A DNA stretch of 7,170 nt from Desulfobacterales bacterium (GTDB taxonomy: Bacteria; Desulfobacterota; Desulfobacteria; Desulfobacterales; QNYZ01): positions 1 to 7,170 of the forward strand of contig JAOZUU010000139.1 in assembly GCA_029938515.1 (NCBI GenBank). Reading direction: 5' to 3'. Every line of letters starts with the position of its first letter. Position 1 is the first letter of the stretch. The notes below the pieces were generated by a model. That model had not been told where the DNA came from and made no database searches. It worked only from the letters and a program-made list of their open reading frames with translations. The position numbers and the translations under genes are program-made. This document shows, one piece after another, positions 1 to 6,023 of the stretch.

Positions 1-416
1 GGCATGGGATAAACCGGATTTTGAATCAATTCAAATTCAACGGCAAACGCCCGGGCCGTTTGAAAATCCAGGCCGAGCACATCTTGCCAGATCTTTTCGA
101 TGATTATTTCCGGAACATCGATTCCCCTTTCTCGCATGGCCTGGTGTTCCATTTCGATTTGGTTAGAAAAATCGGATCGGACGTTCCGCGGCGCTTGATC
201 GATTTCATATTTTTCCAGCAGCTTTTTCAGGCGATGATTGTCACGGGGTTCTTTTGGGGTCGTTTGGATGTCACCGGAACCACTGATAAACAACGTACCG
301 TATACATCAAAAAGGATGCATTCGATCTTATCCGTCAGCATACCGGTGAGGGTCAGTGCCGTCGGTACGGGTTTCATGGGGCGTATGTACTCGGCGATCA
401 GATGTTTATACGGCAT
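1..416 (-). CDS. HAD-superfamily hydrolase, N-terminal part (cut by window edge)
   Basis: Reading leftward from ATG at 416 there is an open frame of 138 codons that runs off the window. After an N-terminal stretch of about 30 residues comes a hydrophobic strand ending in the HAD motif I, LFDVYGTLF, with the nucleophile Asp at residue 37. A helical region follows that fits the start of a subfamily-I cap. The usual second Asp (DxD, the general acid/base of phosphatases) is Tyr here (D37-V-Y39), as in L-2-haloacid dehalogenases (DxYGTL). Motifs II-IV lie outside the window, so the reaction is not settled. The start is set by an in-frame stop upstream with no other start codon between; GGGGA sits four bases before the ATG. 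It overlaps the last 11 bp of the upstream glycosyltransferase, which suggests translational coupling and a shared pathway. Family membership is firm; dehalogenase versus phosphatase is not. An internal ATG at 341 is a less likely start because it lacks a Shine-Dalgarno. Confidence 0.82.
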   Translation of the reverse strand, partial: MPYKHLIAEYIRPMKPVPTALTLTGMLTDKIECILFDVYGTLFISGSGDIQTTPKEPRDNHRLKKLLEKYEIDQAPRNVRSDFSNQIEMEHQAMRERGIDVPEIIIEKIWQDVLGLDFQTARAFAVEFELIQNPVYPM

Positions 417-1818
417 TCGATCCCCATTTGAGCAGGCTGAAAGTTTTTAAATCAAAAAAGCGGTTTAGCAGCGCCCGTTTATCGATGCGATGACGCACCG
501 GTTCTGTCATGACCTGAGCGTAAATCTTCATCAGCGTTGTTTGGTACGTTCGGCGATTGTACGCTTTCGTAATCGCCTGGTGGTTTCTTTCAATCACCGC
601 TTTTTGATTCGATATTTTTCCGGGATGAATCAGATACGGGTTGAGCTGGATAAGTGCCTGTTTATCTTTTTTTCCGGACAAGACACGGGCAATGATCTTT
701 TCTTGAAAGGCTTCATCGAGCAGCCCGAAATCGATGACTTGATCTTTGGTGATCTGTCCAAATGCCTCTAAAATTTTACCTTTGTCCAGGTGAAGGCCGA
801 AATGACGACCGGACATCATGACACCTTTGGCCCATTTTTCGTAGACGATATCCCTGCCGAGCCAGGCAAGGGGGACCCGCAGATTTTCATAAAGATGATC
901 CAATGTTATTCCGCTGGTTTCAAAATCGCGACAAATGTCAGGGAGTTTTCGACCCCATAAAAGCTTATCAGCCGTCCAGGGTTCCAAAAAACAAAAGCCG
1001 AACCCTTCAGTGATACTCGTGGTGATCATGAATTTCGCCGAGCGCACCAAGTTTGGAAAATCCTCGGATAGACCGGCTTCGAATACGACCTTGAGATCCG
1101 CCCGTTTTACGAAATCCTTCCATCTCCGGTACGAATTAATATCAGCCGGACTATTGGGCGGCAAGGTAATATAGAGCGCTTCCCGACCTTTGAAAAACAA
1201 GGATAATAAGATTGCTTCGCCGATATTTTTTCTTCGAATGGCCCGGATCGGATAGAGGACCAAAGGTTCCTCTTGCGGCAACCGATTTTTCAAATCCAAA
1301 AATTGGATGGTATTGAAAATTCGATGCAGCCCTTTTTTTTTCAGGCCGGCCCACCGTAAAATTTCTTCATCCCGACTGTTTATCACCCCATAGTGACAAT
1401 CGGCTGGATACGCCTCGTCAAAATAGACCTGTGGTCGTCCGTCTTCGGCAAAATCGTGGATTTGCAGGAAAAGCTTGAGGCCCTTTTTTTGCAACTGTTT
1501 CAGGATGGCTAAGAAATTCCGGTTCTTTTTTAAAGTGGGGTTGTGTACATGAAGCACATCGCAGCCGTTTTTCCATTTGGAAAAAATCGTTGTTTCCACC
1601 GCCCGGGCCACTTGACGAGGTTCATCCATCTTATCGACGCCTTCACCATCGTAACCGAGGCCGGGGATATGAGCCGTATCAAAGGGAAACGATGAATCAG
1701 GCGGTTGACCGGTAATCACCAGCACCTCTCCGGATTCGCTGATCGCCGCCGCCTGCTGCTTTAACACCGTGGCAACGCCCCCAGGTTTGAGATGGTAATG
1801 CATCAAAGCGATCTTCAT
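406..1818 (-). CDS. Glycosyltransferase, GT-B fold (GT4-like)
   Basis: A soluble protein of about 470 residues that probably moves a sugar from a nucleotide-sugar donor to an unknown acceptor, with retention of configuration. The N terminus MKIALMHYHLKPGGVATV is the typical first Rossmann strand plus glycine-rich loop of GT4 enzymes. HVHNPT follows near residue 98, and RAIRRKNI near residue 192-199 would bind donor phosphates. TEGFGFCFLEPW near 270-281 holds the E-x7-E signature (E271 and E279). There is no signal peptide or membrane segment. The C-terminal region of about 190 residues after E-x7-E is longer than the plain GT4 tail. I place the start at ATG 1818 because the protein there begins at the Rossmann strand and AAAGGA (1829-1834) lies 10 bases upstream; ATG 1842 would add eight polar residues and has a poorer site. 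It is the first visible gene of a minus-strand unit with the HAD gene. It is only distantly similar to the other two transferases here. Donor and acceptor are unknown. Confidence 0.85.
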   Translation of the reverse strand: MKIALMHYHLKPGGVATVLKQQAAAISESGEVLVITGQPPDSSFPFDTAHIPGLGYDGEGVDKMDEPRQVARAVETTIFSKWKNGCDVLHVHNPTLKKNRNFLAILKQLQKKGLKLFLQIHDFAEDGRPQVYFDEAYPADCHYGVINSRDEEILRWAGLKKKGLHRIFNTIQFLDLKNRLPQEEPLVLYPIRAIRRKNIGEAILLSLFFKGREALYITLPPNSPADINSYRRWKDFVKRADLKVVFEAGLSEDFPNLVRSAKFMITTSITEGFGFCFLEPWTADKLLWGRKLPDICRDFETSGITLDHLYENLRVPLAWLGRDIVYEKWAKGVMMSGRHFGLHLDKGKILEAFGQITKDQVIDFGLLDEAFQEKIIARVLSGKKDKQALIQLNPYLIHPGKISNQKAVIERNHQAITKAYNRRTYQTTLMKIYAQVMTEPVRHRIDKRALLNRFFDLKTFSLLKWGSNAV

Positions 1819-1959
1819 GTCAGGCCTGTCCTTTCTATCCATCGTTTATACCTGAATCCGGATTCGAATAAAAGAGTTGACATATTAGGCGAGATGATAT
1901 TTTGATTTACATTCAGGTTTATTAAGTTAAGACAAAGATCTCTCACAGCCTTGCCGCAA
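1819..1959. promoter_or_regulatory. Divergent promoter region between two glycosyltransferase genes
   Basis: This spacer must carry the start signals for the minus-strand transferase/HAD unit and the plus-strand transferase. TTGACA at 1877-1882 is a perfect -35 hexamer for rightward transcription, with TATTTT at 1898-1903 as a possible -10; the 15-bp spacing is short, so the pairing is tentative. Two symmetric signals are visible: a perfect 12-bp palindrome GAATCCGGATTC (1854-1865), and the inverted pair ACCTGAAT (1850-1857) / ATTCAGGT (1911-1918), which brackets the putative -35 and -10. These could be operator sites shared by both directions. No leftward promoter stands out. Confidence 0.45.
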
Positions 1960-3243
1960 ATGATTGAGTGCCTGCCATATAAAAAGAAATGTCATATCGG
2001 GTTTGTTTCAACGCGGTTTGAAGGTACCGACGGCGTCTCCCTGGAAACGGCCAAATGGGCAGAAGTATTTGAAAAAATGGGGTTCAGGTGTTATTATTTT
2101 GCCGGCGAGCTCGATCGTCCTGGCCGGTTTTCCTATCTTGCGGAAAAAGCCCATTTTAAACATCCCGAAATCAGGGAATTGTATTACACCTGTTTCGGCA
2201 CCTCCAAACGCCATCACCGCACCACGGATAAAATCTATGCAGTTAAACAGGAGTTAAAGGAAGACCTGTATGCCTTTATCCGTAGATTCGATATCGATCT
2301 TCTGGTCCCTGAAAATTCGCTGACCATACCGTTGAATATCCCTTTAGGCATCGCCATTACGGAAGTGATTTCCGAAACCGGGATGCCGACCATCGCCCAC
2401 CACCACGATTTTTTCTGGGAAAGGAAGCAATTTCTTACCAATGCCGTCTGGGAATTTCTCAACATGGCGTTCCCCCCCCATTTGCCATCCATTCAGCATG
2501 TGGTGATCAATTCGTCGGCCGACGATCAATTAAGCCTGCGGACCGGTATTTCGGCCACCATTATTCCCAATGTCATGGATTTTGAGCATCCATCGCCGCC
2601 GATTGATGATTACACCATGGATATTCGCAAAGACCTGGGGATCAAAGATGACGAACTGTTCATTCTACAACCCACCCGGGTGGTCCAGCGGAAGGGGATT
2701 GAACATGCCATCGAACTGGTCAGTCGGTTGGGCATGAAAGCCAAGCTGGTGATCTCCCATGCCTCCGGCGATGAAGGGTATGCGTATGAGCAGCGCGTCC
2801 GGGAATATTCCAAATTGATGAAGGTCAATACCGTTTTTGTATCCGACATCATCGATGACCAAAGGGGTACCACCGCTACGGGTAACAAGATCTACACCTT
2901 AGGAGATAGTTATCCCCTGGCCGATCTCGTCACCTATCCCAGCAATTTCGAGGGTTTCGGCAATGCTTTCCTGGAAGCCATTTATTACCGGGTACCGATT
3001 CTGGTCAACACCTACTCTATTTATTCCATTGACATCAAGCCGAAAGGGTTCTCAGTTATTGAGATCGATGGGTATGTCACTGACGAAGCGGTTGATCTGA
3101 CGCGAAAGGTCCTGACCGATTTTAACCTGCGTAACCAGATGGTGGCGGAAAATTATGAAGTGGCCCGGCGTCACTACTCTTATGCCGTGCTTCAGCGCAA
3201 ACTGACCAGCCTCCTGATGGATTCGATCGGCCATATTGAATAA
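1960..3243 (+). CDS. GT4-family glycosyltransferase, paralogue 1
   Basis: A 427-residue soluble retaining glycosyltransferase. Key segments are IGFVSTRF.GTDGVSLE near residue 13-29 (first Rossmann strand and loop), HHHDFFWER from about residue 147 (a His/Asp-rich acceptor-side loop), QPTRVVQRKG near 237-246 (Arg and Lys for donor phosphates), and FEGFGNAFLEA with the E-x7-E pair at E331 and E339. There is no signal peptide or membrane helix. It is a close paralogue of the convergent gene at 3399-4748: 32 of the first 40 aligned residues from IGFVSTRF are identical, and similarity continues to the end. The start is uncertain: ATG at 1960 is used here, TTG at 1951 is in the same frame, and neither has a good Shine-Dalgarno. 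Such standalone cytoplasmic GT4 enzymes may make glycosyl-phosphoglycerate-type solutes or cell-surface precursors. Mannosylglucosyl-3-phosphoglycerate synthase (MggA-type) is one idea I cannot test here. The stop codon touches the large palindrome. Confidence 0.88.
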   Translation: MIECLPYKKKCHIGFVSTRFEGTDGVSLETAKWAEVFEKMGFRCYYFAGELDRPGRFSYLAEKAHFKHPEIRELYYTCFGTSKRHHRTTDKIYAVKQELKEDLYAFIRRFDIDLLVPENSLTIPLNIPLGIAITEVISETGMPTIAHHHDFFWERKQFLTNAVWEFLNMAFPPHLPSIQHVVINSSADDQLSLRTGISATIIPNVMDFEHPSPPIDDYTMDIRKDLGIKDDELFILQPTRVVQRKGIEHAIELVSRLGMKAKLVISHASGDEGYAYEQRVREYSKLMKVNTVFVSDIIDDQRGTTATGNKIYTLGDSYPLADLVTYPSNFEGFGNAFLEAIYYRVPILVNTYSIYSIDIKPKGFSVIEIDGYVTDEAVDLTRKVLTDFNLRNQMVAENYEVARRHYSYAVLQRKLTSLLMDSIGHIE

Positions 3244-3386
3244 AAGCGGTTTCAAAATCGCATCTTAGATCCAATCTCGGCGTTGGTTCGTTGAATTCAA
3301 TCCTCGAAATATTAAATATATTCCTCCGGTTAAATCCAACGAACCGCCTTGACCTTGAACCTAATCTACGATTTTGAAACCGCTTT
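3243..3386. repeat. 144-bp nested fold-back (imperfect palindrome) between convergent genes
   Basis: The outer arms AAAGCGGTTTCAAAATCG (3243-3260) and its exact reverse complement (3369-3386) give 18 bp of perfect pairing. Inside are AGAT/ATCT (3267-3270 with 3364-3367), GGTTCGTTG (3285-3293) with CAACGAACC (3337-3345), and AATAT/ATATT (3308-3312 with 3318-3322). The 18-bp, 9-bp and 5-bp pairs are centred within one base of position 3315, so this is one symmetric element with an AT-rich tip and not chance small repeats. It fills nearly all the space between the two stop codons. It could act as a transcription stop for both directions, but the arms are followed by only three or four T residues on either strand, so it is not a textbook intrinsic terminator. 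A MITE-like or REP-like element is the alternative. No target-site duplication is clear. Confidence 0.85.
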
Positions 3387-3398
3387 AAAGAAAGTGAT

Positions 3399-4748
3399 TT
3401 ACACCGCTGCCTGGATAATCTTCGAATTTCTAAGTTGCAGAATGTTGCAGGGCTTTTCGATTTGTGGTTCGTCCGAATGCCGGCGATCGGACGTATCGGG
3501 AAAACGGTTTAACAGGGGGACCAGTTGCTCCTCGAGAAGATGGTAGGAGTAATGCCGGGCGGCAATCCGATAATTATGGTTGACCATTTTTTCTTTTCGG
3601 AGAGGTGATTTGAGGATTTCTTCCACCCGTTTAATTATCTTTTTATTCAAAAATCCATCCATTACCACCAGATCAAATCCTTTGGGTTCGATATCCTTCG
3701 CAAAAATTGCGTAACGATTAATCAAAATCGGTTTTTTAAAATAAATAGCCTCGAGGAATGCATTGCCGAAGCCCTCATTGAGACTGGGATAGGTGATGAA
3801 ATCGGCAGACATGTATGCATCTCCCAGGGAATAACAGGCCGGATGGTTTTGGCCACACGCCCAGGCAACTTTCCGGTCGGTTTCAGCAAAACGGAGATCG
3901 ACGTCGTGGTCAGCGGCGTATTCCTTCACCCTGTCGGCGTATTCAAATCCTTCATCACCGGCTTCATGGGATATTACCAGTTTTAAGCGCTCATCCTTGA
4001 GCGCATGAACCAGCTCAATGGCATGCTCAATCCCTTTTCTTTGAACAATCCGGGTCGGCTGCAAAACGATCTTTTCACCGGACCTTAACCCGAGGGATGC
4101 CCGAAATGCCCGACAGCGTTCTCTGTTCATTTCAGGTGGATGGTCAAAGTCGATGACATTGGGAATAATGGTGGCTGAAATCCCCGCGCGGTGGGCAAGT
4201 TCTTCCCGGGCGATGGAATTAATGACCACATGCTCGATTTGGGGAAGATTGGGCGGAAATGCCATGCGGAGATAATCTCCCACGGCATTGGCCGAAAACC
4301 GGACCCTTTCCCAGTAAAAATCATGATGATGCGCGATGGTGGGAATCTGCGTTTCGGCAATGGTTTCAGCCAAAGCAAGTCCTAAAGGGATATGCATCGG
4401 AATGGTGAGCACGTTTTCGGCAATTAACACGTCAAGATCGAACCGCTCAATGAATTGGTGCAGCTTTGTTTTTAAATATGAACGTAAGGCATGAATCCGT
4501 TCGGTGACGTTCGGGTCCCGTCTTTTTTTGCCGAAAACATGGTGATCAATCCACCGATTTTGGTCATGGTTAAAATGGGCCTCCGGTATCCGGACGCTGA
4601 TTTGAGGGGCTTTATCCAGTTCTCCGGCCAACCAGAAACAACGGTTCCCGTTTTTTTCAAAAACCTCCGCCCACTTGTCGGCTTCCAGGGAGACCCCGTC
4701 GGTTCCGGCAAAACGGGTTGAAACAAAGCCGATGTTACGCGTCCTCAA
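3399..4748 (-). CDS. GT4-family glycosyltransferase, paralogue 2
   Basis: A 449-residue soluble retaining glycosyltransferase, closely related to the gene at 1960-3243. It has IGFVSTRFAGTDGVSLE at residue 6-22, HHHDFYWER from residue 140, QPTRIVQRKG at 230-239 (R233 and K238 for donor phosphates), and NEGFGNAFLEA with E325 and E333 as the E-x7-E pair. Conservation of these motifs argues that both copies are active. The copies differ most around residue 45-85, around 280-305, and in a polar tail of about 30 residues after PLLNRF that the other copy lacks. The start is TTG at 4748: an in-frame stop lies just upstream and AGGTGA sits six bases before it. It faces its paralogue tail to tail and is transcribed away from nifU. 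It may add a second sugar to the product of its neighbour or work on a related acceptor; the substrates cannot be read from the sequence. Confidence 0.88.
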   Translation of the reverse strand: MRTRNIGFVSTRFAGTDGVSLEADKWAEVFEKNGNRCFWLAGELDKAPQISVRIPEAHFNHDQNRWIDHHVFGKKRRDPNVTERIHALRSYLKTKLHQFIERFDLDVLIAENVLTIPMHIPLGLALAETIAETQIPTIAHHHDFYWERVRFSANAVGDYLRMAFPPNLPQIEHVVINSIAREELAHRAGISATIIPNVIDFDHPPEMNRERCRAFRASLGLRSGEKIVLQPTRIVQRKGIEHAIELVHALKDERLKLVISHEAGDEGFEYADRVKEYAADHDVDLRFAETDRKVAWACGQNHPACYSLGDAYMSADFITYPSLNEGFGNAFLEAIYFKKPILINRYAIFAKDIEPKGFDLVVMDGFLNKKIIKRVEEILKSPLRKEKMVNHNYRIAARHYSYHLLEEQLVPLLNRFPDTSDRRHSDEPQIEKPCNILQLRNSKIIQAAV

Positions 4749-4754
4749 TTCTGT

Positions 4755-4760
4755 TCACCT
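4755..4760 (-). promoter_or_regulatory. Ribosome binding site that fixes a TTG start
   Basis: AGGTGA on the minus strand lies six bases upstream of TTG at 4748. An in-frame TGA overlaps this site, so no start further upstream is possible, and the N terminus matches the paralogue from the next residues on. Together these support a rare TTG start for paralogue 2. Confidence 0.7.
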
Positions 4761-4818
4761 ATCAACATGGCGTTATTGGACATAATTCGTGACCGCAATA
4801 ATCTATTTTAAAAAGAAA

Positions 4819-4915
4819 AAGTGTCACCGCAAACCCCCCTTATTTAGTATAACCGATGGTGACTTAAAAACGGTCACATGGTTTTTAATATTGGTGTTGA
4901 AGCTGGGTGACACTT
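4819..4915. repeat. 97-bp nested fold-back with GTGTCACC/GGTGACAC ends
   Basis: The outer arms AAGTGTCACC (4819-4828) and GGTGACACTT (4906-4915) are perfect reverse complements. An inner pair GTGAC (4859-4863) / GTCAC (4873-4877) has its centre within one base of the outer centre, and AACC-x-ATG next to the inner left arm can pair with CATGGTT next to the inner right arm. A-rich sequence left of the element and T-rich sequence right of it could extend the stem; the T-run at 4919-4926 would suit transcript termination on the plus strand, but no gene reads into it that way. A small MITE-like or REP-like element is a reasonable reading. Its arms are unrelated to those of the other fold-back. Confidence 0.7.
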
Positions 4916-5144
4916 CATTCTTTTTTATTATATTAGAAAGCAAAAAACATACCAATCCTGATATGTTTTATATTTACCTGATATTCTAGATAGTTAAGAT
5001 GATCCTGATAAAAACATCCGGAAATTCAGCGGCGGCTATTATGGCAAAAATGTCACGGTCTTATGGAAAAAAAGCCACAATCATGCCGATCGACCTTTTC
5101 AGGGAAAAATATACAATCGACTTTTCTTTTTCGAATCCGTGATT

Positions 5145-5166
5145 ATTGTAAAATAGATTGTAAAAT
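5145..5166 (+). promoter_or_regulatory. Tandem ATTGTAAAAT direct repeat ahead of nifU
   Basis: ATTGTAAAAT occurs at 5145-5154 and again at 5157-5166, identical in all ten bases with a 12-bp period, ending 29 bases before the nifU start. Each copy contains TAAAAT, which resembles a -10 hexamer, but no good -35 lies at the right distance. It may be a promoter core, a pair of regulator half-sites, or both. Confidence 0.45.
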
Positions 5167-5183
5167 TTTTGAGACGTTTATTC

Positions 5184-5190
5184 AGGAGGT
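5184..5190 (+). promoter_or_regulatory. nifU ribosome binding site
   Basis: AGGAGGT lies five bases before ATG 5196. This near-perfect Shine-Dalgarno selects that ATG over in-frame start codons upstream (open back to 5169), which would add nine basic residues not found in NifU proteins. Confidence 0.85.
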
Positions 5191-5195
5191 CTGTT

Positions 5196-6023
5196 ATGTG
5201 GGAATATACCGAAAAGGTAAAAGAACATTTTTTAAATCCCAGGAATGTGGGAATAATTGAAAACGCCGACGGCGTTGGCGAAGTGGGTTCCCTGGCTTGC
5301 GGGGATGCATTGACCCTGTATTTCAAGCTGAACGAGGACCGGATTGCCGATGTGAAATTTCAAACCTTCGGTTGTGCCAGCGCCATTGCCTCTTCATCGG
5401 CCCTGACGGAAATGCTCAAAGGGTTGACCCTGGACGAGGCCAAGAAAATATCAAACGACGATATCGCTGAATTCCTGGGCGGCCTGCCCAAGGAAAAGAT
5501 GCATTGCTCGGTCATGGGGCGGGAAGCCCTGGAGGCGGCGATTGCCGACTACGAAGGTACCCGTGCCAAGGAAGTCGAAGGCGAGATTGTCTGTGAGTGT
5601 TTTGGTGTCACCGATCTACAGATTGAGCGGGTTGTCAGGGAAAACCAGTTGACGACCATCGAAGATGTTACCAGTTATGTCAAAGCCGGCGGCGGCTGTG
5701 AGAATTGCCACGACCGAATCCAGGAGATCATTGATTCGGTATTGGGAAGGGAGCCCCGGCCGAAAAAAAAGAAAGCCAAACTGACCAATATTCAGAAAAT
5801 CAAACTGATCGAAGAGACCCTGGAACGGGAAATCAGGCCGGCCCTTGAAAAAGATGGGGGTGATATCGAGCTGATCGATGTGGACGGCAATGCGGTTTAT
5901 GTACAGCTCCGCGGTACATGCGCCACCTGCCGATTGTCCCAGGTAACCTTATCCGAGTATGTCCAGACCAAACTCCGGGAACTGGTGACGCCCGAGCTGG
6001 TTGTGGAGGAGGTGCATCCATGA
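5196..6023 (+). CDS. nifU: NifU Fe-S cluster scaffold protein, three-domain form
   Basis: A cytoplasmic scaffold of 275 residues on which Fe-S clusters are built with sulfur from NifS. Domain 1 (about 1-125) is IscU-like, with cluster ligands C35 (ACGDA, including D37), C60 (FGCASAIASSSA) and C104 (MHCSVMG). Domain 2 (about 130-182) is the BFD-like [2Fe-2S] domain, with C133 and C135 (CECFG) and C168 and C171 (CENCHDRI). After a Lys-rich linker (about 187-195), domain 3 (about 198-270) is an Nfu domain with KDGGDIEL and C242/C245 (GTCATC). All nine cysteines of the Azotobacter NifU layout are present; the protein is shorter than the roughly 312-residue Azotobacter form, mainly in the linker. 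The stop overlaps the start of nifS (ATGA), so the two are translated together. The domain layout separates it from IscU and SufU, which lack domains 2 and 3. Whether it serves nitrogenase or general Fe-S proteins cannot be told here. Confidence 0.96.
   Translation: MWEYTEKVKEHFLNPRNVGIIENADGVGEVGSLACGDALTLYFKLNEDRIADVKFQTFGCASAIASSSALTEMLKGLTLDEAKKISNDDIAEFLGGLPKEKMHCSVMGREALEAAIADYEGTRAKEVEGEIVCECFGVTDLQIERVVRENQLTTIEDVTSYVKAGGGCENCHDRIQEIIDSVLGREPRPKKKKAKLTNIQKIKLIEETLEREIRPALEKDGGDIELIDVDGNAVYVQLRGTCATCRLSQVTLSEYVQTKLRELVTPELVVEEVHP

Larger units (their letters stand above)
4749..5195. other. Repeat-rich intergenic region upstream of nifU, no convincing gene
   Basis: These 447 bp separate the leftward transferase from rightward nifU and should hold promoters for both. 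I find no reading frame with a credible protein; a 66-codon GTG frame at 4789-4989 has no Shine-Dalgarno and runs through the fold-back at 4819-4915. Visible elements are that fold-back, three CCTGATA copies (4957-4963, 4977-4983, 5004-5010), and a 10-bp direct repeat (5145-5166). GTGAC or its complement recurs several times (4789, 4824, 4859, 4873, 4907, 5050). I see no sigma-54 -24/-12 element of the TGGCAC-N5-TTGC type, which would be expected for classic NifA control. Confidence 0.6.

Noticed and set aside
21..431. Plus-strand frame of 136 codons near the left edge
   Set aside because: It is antisense to the HAD gene, whose minus-strand translation carries a recognisable motif; the plus-strand protein has no known motif.
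916..929. 14-bp match (GGTTTCAAAATCGC) to the left arm of the 144-bp fold-back
   Set aside because: It lies within conserved-looking coding sequence of the first transferase with no partner arm nearby; likely chance.
3243..3386. Palindrome as a classic intrinsic terminator
   Set aside because: Only three or four T residues follow the arms on either strand and the arms are AT-rich, so I describe it as a fold-back and leave termination as one option.
4789..4989. 66-codon GTG frame in the intergenic region
   Set aside because: No Shine-Dalgarno, low-complexity Lys/Phe/Ile-rich product, and it runs through the fold-back at 4819-4915.
4749..5195. Sigma-54/NifA-type promoter, riboswitch or small RNA upstream of nifU
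   Set aside because: I could not find a -24/-12 pair or a recognisable riboswitch core.
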